Source of the DNA: Nematopogon swammerdamellus
Taxonomy: Eukaryota; Arthropoda; Insecta; Lepidoptera; Adelidae
Length of the DNA: 64,000 nucleotides
Direction: 5' to 3'
Assembly: GCA_946902875.1 (NCBI GenBank)
Contig: OX336343.1
Span: forward strand, 3,820,754-3,884,753
Below are positions 52,793-63,968 of this stretch, one piece after another. How positions within the stretch are numbered: the stretch's first letter is position 1; every line of letters begins with the position of its first letter. The position numbers were made by a program, and so were the translations under genes. The notes under the pieces were generated by a model, which worked only from the letters and a program-made list of their open reading frames with translations, ran no database searches and was not told the DNA's origin.

Positions 52793-52872
52793 ATGCCTCA
52801 TTGTGCAGTGCTTTGGTGCAAAAAGTCGTCGAAAAATTCAAACTTGAACACAGATGGAGTCACCTTTCACGA
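52793..52872 (+). CDS. First coding exon of a THAP-domain protein
   Basis: The ATG at 52793 (context acaaaatgcc) opens MPHCAVLWCKKSS, then residues 14-26 NSNLNTDGVTFH plus E/D begun. This is the start of a THAP zinc finger: Cys4-x4-Cys9 is the first half of the C2CH site and the VTFH block precedes the conserved Phe-Pro. The exon ends after the second base of codon 27 at a good donor, ga/gtaagtac, so the split codon would give Glu or Asp after FH, as expected in F-H-x-F-P. Human THAP1 exon 1 ends at a comparable place and phase, from memory. THAP domains bind DNA and occur in host regulators and in P-element transposases, so either is possible. I found no second exon with Trp, Cys-x2-His or AVPTIF in the remaining window; the intron may leave it or the gene may be a remnant. 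Confidence 0.65.
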
Positions 52873-53560
52873 GTAAGTACTTTCATTCAATTTGATAGCA
52901 TTTTTCGCTTGAATTTCAGTAACAAACATCGGCGTAAATATGTATGGAGAGCTCTTTTCTGCTTACCCACCATAGGTCGACTATCGTGTTGGATGCAGTT
53001 AGCTCTTGCAATTTTTTTTGTTTATTGATAAATATGTATGTTAAATGTATACAGATATTTCATGCATTCTGCCTTATTGCCAAAGGACATTTCTTCTAGT
53101 CAACCTCAGCAGGTTTCCTCGTTCAATATTCGTTTATCGCGCTTTTTTCATTCAACCAGTACCTACCGGTTTTTACTTTTGAGCGACTCTAAAGGAATTA
53201 ATTTCTTTAGGTCATGCGTCTACCGGGAATTAGTCTTGTTATGCTTAGCATTAACAAAATTAATTCATAATGAATACCCCGTTAGCATTTAGCACTGCTA
53301 AGCGCCCTGATGAATAAAAATTAATGCTAAATGCTAAGCAATAATCACATTTAATTTTAATTAGCATTGCTGTTTCGTTCGTAAAACTTTGTTGGTTCGT
53401 TTGTTTTGGAACGCACAAAGCAATGAAGTATGTGCTATTTATCTGTGGTACTGCTAAATGCTAAATGCTATATAGCGCCTGCGCTCCGCTGCTAGCTAGC
53501 TAGCTAGCATCTAAATGCGAAATGCGATGCGATCATGCGAGTGAGGGGTCGGAATTATCA
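52873..53560. other. Putative THAP intron 1; no second exon found
   Basis: AT-rich DNA with a cluster of gctaaatgctaa and gctagctagctagc simple repeats at 53452-53520 and inverted ttagcattt blocks at 53245-53345. Confidence 0.4.
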
Positions 53561-54066
53561 TCTGTCACGTGATCATTAGTTTTGGTCATATCTACAGAAC
53601 CACTGGACTTAGACCCATCGTGTTGGTACTCAATCTGAACGTCTCGATGAGACCTATCCATCTGTCACATTAACTATTGTTTTGGTCATAACTCGAGAAC
53701 CACTGGTGCTAGACCCATCGTGTTGGTACTCAAACTTCAGGTCTCGGTGAGATCTATCCATCTGTCACATGAACTTTTGTTTTGGTCATAACTCGAGAAC
53801 CACTGGTGCTAGATCCATCGTGTTGGTACTGAAACTTTAGGTCTCGGTGAGATCTATCCATCTGTCACATGAACTTTTGTTTTGGTCATAACTCGAGAAC
53901 CACTGGTGCTAGACCCATCGTGTTGGTACTCAAACTTCAGGTCTCGGTGAGATCTATCCATCTGTCACATGAACTTTTGTTTTGGTCATAACTCGAGAAC
54001 CACTGGTGCTAGACCCATCGTGTTGGTACTCAAACTTTAGGTCTCGGTGAGATCTATCCATCTGTT
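53561..54066. repeat. 100-bp tandem array, five copies
   Basis: Units start with tctgtcac at 53561, 53661, 53761, 53861 and 53961, exactly 100 bp apart; the first is the most diverged. Each contains tttggtcataactcgagaac then cactggtgctagacccatcg. The ataactcgagaaccactg block is shared with the Helitrons at 32134 and 33970. Confidence 0.95.
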
Positions 54067-55157
54067 GCGCGACCATCTCTCGAGACACATGTTAGTTCTT
54101 TAGTTCTTTAGTTCAACAATAACAATGTAAATGTCAACAATGTAAACAGTAACAATGTAAATGTCGTAAATTGTGCTTTTAAATTTAATTCAATTGTTCA
54201 AAAGTTACCAAATGAAAATTTTAATATAGATACCGATCTATAAATAAACAATTAAGTAAATTATTGTTCTGTTTCAAATATATGTTTCTATTACAGACTA
54301 CACAGCCTTTCATTTGTTATTTTATTAACCCTTATATAACAAATTCACACCGTCAAACTGACAGAGAGACGCATGGTACATTTTATAAGGCTCTAGCTGC
54401 ATGGCTGGTTAGTTTGTTAAAAAAGGCAAAGCCTGGAAAACCTCATTTTACCCTAAAAAAATTAAATATCCAGGTGGGTACTCATAAATTTTTTATGGTA
54501 GGGTAGATTTTCGCGAATTTTTCGCGAAGTCATATTGCAATATAATTTGTCATATCGTTGGCTAAGTAATTAGCAAATAGTTGTTAATAATATAATAATT
54601 TTTTTTTTTGGTTACAAAACTTTTCGACTTTCTAACATTATTTTTTTAATTTTGGAAAATTCCAATAACAAATACTCCAATAAGATAATACCAATGTACG
54701 AGGTCTTACATATCATTGTTTTGGAAATTTGATGTAGATTTATAATAAAGTATCCGAGGTATCTCAGAACTTAGAACTATTATCGTGTTTATGCGAAAAT
54801 CTGCAAATTCGCAAAATTGTGAAAGGGGCGTTGCCTTTGTTCATTTAAGAGAAAGTTATATTATTCCCTTGATGTAAAGAAGGGTTAAATATTGTTAAAT
54901 CCGTTTCATCTTTTCATCGCGAATCGACACAATGAGCGACTTATTGTATGAATCCCGTTCAAACGTATGGAAGACTGGCGTCACGTGGCTACCTACTCGC
55001 TCGGCCAATCACGGCGTTCCATGCGCCGCTCCCGCCTCAGACTTCACACCCCTTTGGCGGCTACCTCGGTTCTCATACAAACGATGCCGTATTTCGTATC
55101 CAGGCTTACTGACTCGTGTTGCCAGCTGACGATATTTTCCGTGAAACTTTAAAACCG
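54067..55157. other. AT-rich DNA, no gene
   Basis: An acceptor-like tctattacag at 54288-54297 is followed in the phase needed by the THAP exon by a stop after ten codons. A GC-richer patch at 54980-55130 has no domain. Confidence 0.4.
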
Positions 55158-55312
55158 GCTACTTATTACGGTTCAAAGATACAGAGAGCCCTTTAAAGGT
55201 AGGACGAACAGACAGACAGACGGACAGACCGACAGACAGACAGGCGGACAGACAGACGGACGGACGGACAGACGGACGGCTTAGGCTTAGTAATAGGATT
55301 CCATACCGGTAG
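55158..55312 (+). repeat. Repeat C 3' half (plus)
   Basis: gctacttattacggttcaaa, gacagacggacagaccgaca array and ggcttaggcttagtaatagg. Confidence 0.8.
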
Positions 55313-55470
55313 GGAAACGACATCTCCGTCCTTGCCACTCTCGCACCGGTGAAGACCTGTCTCTCTCTATCAATGTGAAATAGACAAAGGCAGGTCTTCG
55401 GAAGAGCGCGTTCCGCGGGCTCAGAATGTCATTTTTGCCCAGCTACAAACGTGCAGTGTAGACGTCACTT

Positions 55471-55852
55471 AAGGGTCTACCTTCCTAAATTGTGCCTCGC
55501 ACTCTAACAATGCGCGCTTTTCATACATTTTATTTTATTATGAAGAAATTATACAACGTATAAAAAAATCCTCTGGGAGAAACATGCATGATACAATTAT
55601 TAATGTTTTTCAATAAAAAAATGTGATACTCCACATATAATAATTTAAAAAAAAAACTAAAAGTTTATTAAGTTTTAGTTTTTTTTTTAATTATTACATG
55701 TGAAGTACCAATTTTTTTTATTCATAAACTTAATAATTGTATCATGCATGTTTCTCCCAGAGGATGTTTTTATAAGTTGTATAATTTCTACATGATAAAA
55801 TAAAACGCGCATTGTTAGAGTGAGAGGCACAATTTAGGGAGGTAGACCCTTT
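55471..55852. mobile_element. Near-complete palindrome, ~190-bp arms
   Basis: The DNA reads the same on both strands from aagggtctaccttcctaaat to atttagggaggtagaccctt, with scattered mismatches, turning around aaactaaaagtttattaagt at 55653-55683. No internal loop of note, no coding. It is the largest palindrome in the window. Confidence 0.92.
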
Positions 55853-56148
55853 TTTTTTTTATATGTAATCCGGTATGGATGGCTTAGTTGGATGGGCCAA
55901 AGCGCATGCTCCGACCAGCCAATTTCACCTTCGAGAAGGTAGGTGCCATACTGGAGACTTCCCTGGATTGCTGGCTATACTGGACTAGAGGAGAACACAA
56001 CCGAGGCTGCTATGCGGCCATCTTACATCCAGTACGGTGGTACCAACCCAGTCGGCTACAATTTGAGCCTACCACCTAGTAAGGGGCAAGGGAAGGGACC
56101 TACAGTTTTACACCGGTTCCGAACGGTGAAGCAGCAGGTGTAGGTATG
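55853..56148 (-). mobile_element. SINE-F, head missing (minus)
   Basis: T run, atgtaatccggtatggatgg, the body in reverse and gtgaagcagcaggtgtagg. It directly abuts the palindrome at 55471-55852. Confidence 0.88.
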
Positions 56149-56742
56149 CACGTAAATTTAAGTCTTAAGTCACAGCGCAGCTACAATCACGTCCACATTT
56201 CGAGACTGCCGCGCGAGCAGACTCGCAAGTTTGGACCAGGCTTCATTTTCCTATAGTAAATTAGACTGACGTCAGTGATCCCTCGATGTTTCCTAGAAAG
56301 ACGTCGTCGTCCTCGATGGGTGTAGTGTAGGGCGGAATAAGATCGTACACAACCAACTTGCCTCGAGAAGTAGGTGTACACAACACGAAAACATTTGCAT
56401 ATAGATTTAAAACGTACCTATTTAAATTTCATAATATTCATATACCTAAATTATTTATTAGAATCTACGAATGAATCGCAATTTTAAGGTTTTTGAGTGT
56501 ACCACTTTGTTCATGTCGGAACTGGGTGCCCCGGCCAGTCGTGTTAAATAAGTCTTTGGTTCGAATGCATTCTCACCAAATTGCACTGATCTATAGACAA
56601 GATGAGCCTGTCTCCTCGCCTCTCTCAAACATGAACATGACTCACGAAAAAAACATGTCATCGATCAAAGGAGCTTATAAGCTCATTTAACAATGACTGA
56701 CGCTTGTGTTGTATTTTTTTTTTATCTCTTTGTTTCAGCCAA
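56149..56742. other. No gene recognised
   Basis: Small open frames on both strands without domains. Confidence 0.4.
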
Positions 56743-57275
56743 CTATAGGGCCATATTGAAAATACATAATATAAAATGTCTTAACCTAAGAACTAAAATT
56801 ACTTTTTCTCCACTTTTGTTTGTACAAGTCCCAATGAGACCCTTATGGGTCATATTGGTCTGCTGACGCGGTGGATCAGGTGCGCGTGGAGTGGGCAAAG
56901 ATTGCGTCGGCGGCGCGGGCGTCGGCAGCGGCGCGGGCGTCGTCGGCGGCGGCGCGGGTTGCGTCTCCTGAATGTGCAGGACGGCAGTTGTAGCCAGCTC
57001 CGGCGCGGGCTCAGCATACTTAGGGCGCGCGACCTCACGATGAAGATCGCGATTGTAGCGCCGGAACACCACAGCGGAGGGCCAAAACTCACTGCGAAGG
57101 AATGTCTTCACCTTCTCGGCAGGAATGCACAGCTTGAAAGCGCAAAAGTTCGTGTCAGCCCAGTGAGAAGGGAGCCTCGACACTCTCAACTCGCTCCCCC
57201 TTGTCCTGGACGCGGAGGACGAGGTCTTCGATCTTCGTGTCCTTTCGCAGGCGAGATCTCACGTTATCGTCTTAT
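56743..57275 (-). pseudogene. LINE ORF1-like remnant (minus)
   Basis: Two minus-strand frames join across a shift near 57190. The upstream piece reads RSRLRKDTKIEDLVLRVQDK and GERVES. The downstream piece reads VSRLPSHWADTNFCAFKLCI, PAEKVKTFLRSEFWPSAVVF and RRY, then a Pro/Thr-rich tail to a stop at 56743. The LPSHWxDxxFxxFK ... FWPxxxxxRR pattern is typical of the C-terminal part of ORF1 proteins of CR1-type and related LINEs (RNA-binding, no enzyme). The frame shift and the absence of ORF2 downstream mark it as dead. GC-rich overlapping frames on the plus strand are shadows. Confidence 0.65.
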
Positions 57276-57746
57276 GTCCGCAAATACGCGAGTGAGGAGC
57301 ATAAGCGCGTTCATAACATGAGATGGCTTGTAATGCGATTGTTTGGCCGACAGGTAACAAGTGTTTCTTCGTACTTTGCCGCTTCTAGTACCTATTTAGT
57401 TCGATGCCAAATTATACATTATGTGTAAAACACGGTATTTTGTTACGTGTTATCTGCCCCGCATTGAACACGCGTCGCGTGGTGTGAGATGAGACGATGT
57501 GTTATCTATCAGCGGCTGCGCACGGCAGATCTGTCAAGGTTAGTGCCATGCTGGGTGGTGCAACTACTTTGCGGGTTGCTGAGCGGTACCTATAGTGTTT
57601 ATCTTAGTTTATCTTATCTCAGTTAAAAATTCAAGCGCATGTTTAATTAGATTTTTAACGGGGCGTAGGTGATATCCCTGATATGACAACACTGTGTGTG
57701 GAGATATTATGTTATTATCTGTGCACCTTCAGTTTTGAGTTTTATA
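57276..57746. other. No gene recognised
   Basis: The 57201-57428 plus frame is the shadow of the ORF1 remnant in its first part; the rest is unassigned. Confidence 0.4.
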
Positions 57747-57990
57747 TGGTTCCGTTCCGTACTTTAAAAGGAAAAACGGAACCATTATAAAACACTCCGG
57801 TGTCGGTCCGTCTATCGCAAAGATTTTTTTCAGTTGTCATTTTTAGGGGCCATACCTCGTACCGTAAGTATAGGAAAAAATTCTTAATTTGTAGTTAAAT
57901 CACATACAATATTATTTTTCAAAATGTTGTGTTTTCTTTATCGTAAAAACGGTAATACATGCAAGCTTTAAACCCACGCACTTGACTTTT
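57747..57990 (+). repeat. Repeat with ggttccgttccgtac start (plus)
   Basis: ggttccgttccgtactttaa, aaaacggaaccattataaaa, gtcggtccgtctatcgc: the plus-strand version of the repeat at 61655-61762, diverged. Confidence 0.55.
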
Positions 57991-58506
57991 TTTTTTCATT
58001 TTAATTAAAGTTTATAACTACGATCTCGCATTGACTGCCAACCATTGTACCTATTTAACCGACTAGACATTGCCATGGTCATTTTCAAAGACCGTCTCGT
58101 CGCGTCATTCTCGTTTATTATTTAACAGTTTAGAATTAGGATGTCACGTTCCCGCGTAAATATTTTCTTAGGACATGTTTCACTCTAATAATAACACCAG
58201 TGTCGGACTCCTGCCTAGGCGAACTAGGCTGCTGCCTAGGACCCAGGGCTCGGAGGGGGGGGCCACACAGAAAAGAAAAAAAAACAATTTTTCCAAACAA
58301 ACGTCGTCATAATCCACTGAAAAGTAGTCTTAACAATTTTCTAAGTTCAAAATATGTGTGTGAAATCAATTAAAGATAAATTATATTTTGTCTATTGCTA
58401 AATTAGCAAAAAGAGAACCCTAACTATGTTAAGAGTCTGTAATATCTCACATTGATTCGCATGATCCTCTGTTATATCAACAATACCGCAACAATCACTC
58501 TGTAAT
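57991..58506. other. Possible hAT-like end at 58197; no gene
   Basis: caccagtgtcggactcctgc followed by a cctaggcgaactaggctgctg palindromic block resembles hAT-type ends but no partner is seen. Confidence 0.35.
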
Positions 58507-58832
58507 AAAAAAAAAACGGCCAAATGCGAGAGAACTCGCGCACCGAGTGTTCCGTATCGACATGTCATGGTCAGCGCCACTCACGCCATCTATGTATTAG
58601 TTAAAATGCTTCATACTCTTTTCGGCAGATGGCGCGCATACACTTCTTAGTGGGGACTGGGGACCCCGTACATTTTTCACTTTTTCTTATTTTATTATTT
58701 GTCGTTACTTCGGCCATAATAACACATATTCTGTGAAATTTAAACGGGCTACCTACCTACCTACTAGACAGACAGACAGACGGCATAGGCTTAAGAATAG
58801 GGTCCCGTACGACGGATACGGAACCCTAAAAA
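58507..58832 (+). repeat. Repeat C, internally shortened (plus)
   Basis: aaaaaacggccaaatgcgag to gatacggaaccctaaaa; the gacaga array is only three units long. Confidence 0.85.
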
Positions 58833-60374
58833 TTGAAAAGTTACCTCCAAACCGTAAAATAAAACCGCTAGCATTTAGATCATGAACTCCAGGAAGGTCC
58901 TTTATTACTTAGAGTACCCGTCCGACAATACTGTAGTTCGCCCTAACAAAATAGCTTTGACCTCACGTGGCCGCAAGCATTAGCGTGCGAGAGGAATAGT
59001 GAGTGAGGTGGCGCGGAGAAGTGAGGACGAAATTAGAATTCGAGCTGAGGTATTAGTATTACGGACTCTTAACTGTCTTGTGGTTCCGGGTGTCTATGTC
59101 CGGGCCTGAATAAAACCATAAAATATTTATTTCTGTACCGCGGTATATTATCGCGGAACACGCGGCGAACCGTCAGTTAATGCAGCCACGGAAACAAACG
59201 AGCTCAATAATTGGCCGATAGCTGAAAACTCGTAAACTGCTAACCCGTTTATTCAAATTACTTCGCACACGCAATAATTACCGTAACTCAGTTTAGACGT
59301 GAAAGGTTTCGTGCCTCGTTTGTGCGATATATAAGTTAGATTCTTCAGAGTTTTTATTTTTCGTAATTTCGTTAATTGGCCAATTTTACCATAAAATTTA
59401 AAATTTAAAAAAAAACCTACCTCTGTTTTGTTTAAGAAATGAGATCGAAAAAAAAATCAAGAGGTCTTTAAAAACACGGATAAAAAAGTTAAGATAAAAA
59501 TATTTTTATTCTTAATTTCTTATAAACACAGAAACATATAATACGATTAAACAATAATATTTTAGTAATCTTAGTAATAATAATATAAGTTAACTATAGG
59601 AACTTTCTAATTATATTTTATTAAGTGTTTTATTGAAACAGTTTTTTTAGATGTTCTACCCCTTAAACTAGTAATAATAATAGCTTCTTATTTTATATAT
59701 ATTTTATTGCACCGACTAAATTTTAAACACTTACATTATCTAATGTTATGTTGATTTTATTTACAATCTTGTAACAAGATAGGTAAATTGACTGCACTCA
59801 CTGCACAATTTCCTCAAACGATCCCAGTGGGGCGAACCAGTGAGTTGTCTGCATAAAATAAGATTTGCCTCAATAAAACGCCCGTTTTTTTTTTCCTACC
59901 AAGCGGGAAAAATGTCGACTGTGCAACTGGGTAATGGCGACGTCGTTAGAGGTATTTCCGGGGCAGCGGGAGATAAAAAGTAACTTATGATATGAATGAA
60001 TGGAGCCGCCGGATCGGCCATTTTGTCTTGCCCGCCATTTTGTGACCTGTCAAGAGATACAATGGCCCCTCTTGCGAGGTAGGTAATCCGCTTTGGTTTT
60101 TTAATTGTAATTGTTTTTAATAAAATTAATTGAGAGAAAATCAAAGAAAATGAAAAACCGTTCAGTTGAATATATTATCAATATCAACTATAACAGAGCG
60201 TGCGAAATATTCGCAGCTCCGGCCGCCGATGACGTATCGTTATGATTTAAGCCTATTTAGCCTAAAACCATCGTTACCAAAATATTGACGTAAGTTACAC
60301 GATATCGGTCGCCGCCGCCGGTCGCCCGTAGAAACTTCACTTTATTTATTAGGAGCGCGAGACTGCGCGTCTTT
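58833..60374. other. AT-rich DNA, no gene
   Basis: No coding frame with a domain, no tandem structure. The minus frame at 59896-60144 has no known family. Confidence 0.45.
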
Positions 60375-60718
60375 AGGGTTTCGTATCCATCGTACGCAAC
60401 CCTATTACTATGCCTACGCCATCTGTCTTGTCTGTCCGTCTGTCCGAGGGCTGTATCTCTTGAACCGTAATAGGTAGCCCGTTGAAATTCACAGAATATG
60501 TCTTATTATGGCCGATATATCAATAAATAAAATAAGAAAAAGTAATAAATTCACGGGGGCCCCATACAAGAAACTAAGAAGTGTATGCGCGCCATCTACC
60601 GAAAAGAGTATGAAGCATTTTAACTAATCCATAGATGGCGTGAGTGGCGCTGACCATGACATGGCGATACGGAACCCTCGGTGCGCGAGTTCGACTCGCA
60701 CTTGGCCAGTTTTTTTTT
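60375..60718 (-). repeat. Repeat C, near full length (minus)
   Basis: tagggtttcgtatccatcgt, ctgtatctcttgaaccgtaa, ggtgcgcgagttcgactcgc and acttggccagttttttttt. Confidence 0.87.
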
Positions 60719-61181
60719 CCTCGAAGCATATTGGTACAATAATTACTACCGGTGCATACACGAAATATCGTAAGCAACGCGATCACCATAGCGCGCCGCG
60801 TCGTCTTATTGAAGCATCATTGAACCAATCAGCTATCAATTGGGTGAACGACGCGACGCGGGGCGGCGGTGCTAAGGTTGCCAACCGTACTTTAAAATAA
60901 AGTATCTTACTTTATTTTCGGTCTTCGTACTTTAAACTTTTATATAGCAATAAATTACGTGAACATACTTTATTTCAACCTTAAGTTAATTTAATACATG
61001 AAATGAAACGTAAACAGAGAGCACTTCAGTAATCTAATGCAGCGCATCATATCTTATTTATTTATTATATTAGATTTTTTTTTATGGATCCCCAACTTAA
61101 TATATATAAATATATTTTTTTACTTAGATATAGTATGTTATATTTAACGTAATTAAAATTTAGTATGTAAGTAATATAAAA
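60719..61181. other. No gene recognised
   Basis: gttgccaaccgtactttaaa at 60878 begins a tactttat-rich stretch with a relative near 62020, possibly ends of one diverged element. Confidence 0.35.
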
Positions 61182-61235
61182 AAAAAGTCGGCAAGTGCGA
61201 GTTGGACTCGCGCACCGAGGGTTCCGTATCATCAG
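61182..61235 (+). repeat. Repeat C 5' end, truncated (plus)
   Basis: aaaaaagtcggcaagtgcga and cgcgcaccgagggttccgta only. Confidence 0.75.
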
Positions 61236-61654
61236 CATCACTCAATATATTTTTGTAGGTATTATGTATGTACAAAAACTATTGTTTTGGAAAATCCCGA
61301 ACCGCCTAAATAAACACTACAGCAATGGTTTTTGACTGTGCGGCATTCGTGAAGTTGAAATATACAAAAATATATTTCTTATATGACATAACGACATATC
61401 CTTTTCGGATTTTATCTTTACTTGTGAGACCTTGCTTCTTGCCAAATTTAATTACTCTAGCTAGGTCAACGGTAAGTACCCTATAGGTTTTGATTTCATT
61501 TGAGTGAGTTTTCAATTATTAAAATTTCCCACAAATAGCCGTATCTTTTGATTATATTGATTTAGAAGCTTTCATTTTCTATAGCTCGAAGGGATCGCAG
61601 ACGTTAGTATTTCATATTAATTTCAACTTGATACCTCTACCCGTTCCTGAGAAA

Positions 61655-61762
61655 AAAGGTCTTGACAGACAGACACCCAGCCAGCCAGCCAGACGGACAA
61701 CAAAGTGATCCTATAAGGGTTCCGTTTTTTCCTCTTTTGAGGTACGGAACCCTAAAAAGAGC
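61655..61762 (-). repeat. Repeat with cctataagggttccg end (minus)
   Basis: gacagacagacacccagcca, gtgatcctataagggttccg and ttttgaggtacggaacccta. Confidence 0.7.
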
Positions 61763-61879
61763 TCTATAAGGTTTCTTGCCCGGCTCTTCCTTATAGATTA
61801 CACTACAGAACGGGACATGAAAAAATGATGACGAATCATATTGAATATGCATATGTCTCAATGAAATATTGTTAATATT

Positions 61880-61922
61880 GTGTGTTATTTATGGCGAAAT
61901 AAATATCTGAATCTGAATCATA
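61880..61922 (+). mobile_element. LINE 3' tail, tgaatc repeats
   Basis: gcgaaataaatatctgaatctgaatc is a short-repeat LINE 3' end. Confidence 0.5.
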
Positions 61923-62065
61923 TAGTGTACTCAACTACATCACTGCAGGAATGTACAAAGAGCACTAAGAACTATATGTTTCAAAAATTAAATAAATGGT
62001 ACTTTTTTTATGAGACCGTACTTTATATTTACCATCCCTGAAATCAGAATACATTATTTTTTCTA

Positions 62066-62497
62066 AAAAGGGTTGGCAACCATCGATATCTATTTTATAG
62101 ATCGAACGTCGTGCGATGCAACTTGTGCTAGACGTCGGTACAAGTGTGCGTGCATCACCAGCAGGCAAGCGAGAACGAGAACGCGATACCACCGCACCGT
62201 CACACGATCCTATCCGTGACAGCATGGCTTCTTAACACGCCATAACATGCTCAGGCGAAACAAACAACAACGTTTGTCACTGTCACTCTTTATAACAGCA
62301 ACCGGGCATGCTGCACACACGCGTCACCGACTAGATACAGACTTGCGTGCTTTCAACACGCGCCGCACACGCTGTATGAAGCGGCTGTCCGTGAAATCTG
62401 CACTATATGCAGGTCCTGTCGAGAACATATTTTTTCGGGAGTGATGTATGGGATGGGCCAGTCTATAAAATATATATCGATGTTGGCAACCCTAGGC
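62066..62497. mobile_element. Element bounded by gggttggcaacc inverted repeats
   Basis: Left end aagggttggcaaccatcgat then atctattttata, and right end tataaaatatatatcgatgt then tggcaacccta, are inverted over about 34 bp with a few changes. The interior is GC-richer with no coding domain. The right end includes a TATA-like tctataaaat. Confidence 0.6.
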
Positions 62498-62977
62498 GGC
62501 GCGGAGCGCGGTGCGCGGAGCCGTGCCGCGCAGCCGTGCCGCGCAGCCGTGCGCACGCGCAGGCAGGAGTCACTGAAGCGCATCAATCGCCCTCGCTTCT
62601 GTTTACGAGTCGAGTACAACGTTGTACACGCGACATCGACATTTTAATGTGGGTAGGTAAGTACTGTGAGTGGAAACGTAACGCAACCACGTTTTATGCG
62701 ATAAAAATTAAAACAAGGAAAAATACTAATAAATCTTCATCATCTTTGTAGTCAGACAGAACTCTCAGTAAAATTGTAAATCTTGCTCTCTCAAGCTGTG
62801 TTTTCGATAGGTTATGTGTGGGCGATTTTATTATGTAGCTAGTCACTAAACTACTTACGAAATGTAATAAATATATTATGTACCTACATTACATTTCGTC
62901 AGTTAATATATTTAATTTAGTTAAAATCTGCGTAAGCATAGTAATCGGCGTTGTGCTGCAAAGGTTCTGGGTATCCC
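62498..62977. other. GC-rich patch then AT-rich DNA, no gene
   Basis: A ggagcgcggtgcgcggagcc / gccgtgccgcgcag repeat occupies 62500-62545. A foldback-like cattacatttcgt block is near 62860-62900. Confidence 0.45.
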
Positions 62978-63045
62978 CAGTCGCCTTTTACAATCATGCA
63001 CGGGGAGAGATTCAGTGGGGCTATTATTTTTAAACACCGCCTCCA
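62978..63045 (-). mobile_element. SINE-B leader fragment (minus)
   Basis: agtcgccttttacaatcatg, cggggagagattcagtgggg and ctattatttttaaacaccg. Confidence 0.7.
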
Positions 63046-63056
63046 CCGCAACCGCA

Positions 63057-63433
63057 ATTTTTTTTATGGAAACTTACACCGTGGGCTACATCACCTATAA
63101 CATCCGTGATGTCAGCCCATAACACCGGGTGAATTAGGTGGCATGTCAGTGCTTCCCTTCATTCCATGTCGGCTACACTGAACTGAACGTAAAACACGAA
63201 CTATTTACATAGCCGTTTCGACCAATGTTTCATTTAGTGCGGTGGTAGCAACCCGGGCGGGATATAGGCTACTACCTAGTAAGGTAAGAAGGGAAGGGAC
63301 CTACAGTTTAACGTGGTATCCGAACCGCGGTCAACCTCCAACGGTCTAGCGGTCACCCATCCAAGTAATGACCGCGCCCAGGTGTGCTTAACGACAGTCG
63401 ACCGACCGCACCACTGAGCTACCGTGGCTGACA
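63057..63433 (-). mobile_element. SINE-A, full length (minus)
   Basis: T run, atggaaacttacaccgtggg, full body, B-box, 5S core (gtcacccatccaagtaatg, cgcgcccaggtgtgcttaac) and gagctaccgtggctgac. caat on both sides may be a short target duplication. Confidence 0.92.
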
Positions 63434-63474
63434 ATATCCTGATAATAGTTCTTCTGTACGTGTGTTTGTCACCT

Positions 63475-63637
63475 AACTCCGAATAAACGGCTGGACCGAT
63501 TTGGATTAAATTTTGTGTGTCAAATTATACACACAAAATTTCGAGTCGGTCTCTGGATGGATTGAAAATACAATTGAACCCGGTAGATGGCGTCGTGTTA
63601 AGTCCACGCGAACGAAGTCGCGGGCACTGCTAGTATT
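63475..63637 (+). mobile_element. Non-autonomous Helitron, short (plus)
   Basis: ctccgaataaacggctggac, ggtagatggcgtcgtgttaa and the 3' hairpin gcgaacgaagtcgcgggc with actgctagta. An internal palindrome, attttgtgtgtcaaattata / cacacaaaatt, is at 63510-63540. Confidence 0.7.
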
Positions 63638-63968
63638 TTAATAATTCTTAGATAAGTATAGTTCTGGCAGGCCTGGCTAACCTTCTTATGACAATGTGGC
63701 CTCGTCATCTCGAGACGAATTAGATACCTACATGAAATGACGTAAACGTGTCTCTGATCTCTCTGATTACTGATAACTTAGGTCTGTTTGAACAAGTTTG
63801 GAACACACTCAGGTCGGAGTTTAGTATATCTACGCAGAGTCAAACATTGCGAGGCGAGTAGTATGTAACGTATACCGAGTTACAGATCTCTTTTGGGGGC
63901 AAACATTATTATGAATGGTTCCTGCCCCCCCCCCTCCCCCCCCCCCCCCCCCTTCATAATCATCCCCC
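63638..63968. other. No gene; poly(C) run
   Basis: A C-rich run with one or two T lies at 63926-63952. Confidence 0.6.

Noticed and set aside
53113..53190. Second THAP exon starting with Phe-Pro after an AG at 53111
   Set aside because: The phase fits and it reads EFPRS, but no conserved Trp or Cys-x2-His follows and a stop comes after about 20 codons.
53452..53520. gctagctagctagc cluster as a regulatory array
   Set aside because: Simple-sequence repeats of gctaaat and gctag explain it.
54298..54506. THAP exon after the acceptor-like site at 54288
   Set aside because: In the phase set by exon 1 it stops after about ten codons and lacks the THAP residues.
56845..57321. 158-codon plus-strand open frame as a gene
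   Set aside because: It is the antisense shadow of the LINE ORF1 remnant; its Arg/Gly-rich part is the complement of a Pro/Thr-rich coding stretch.
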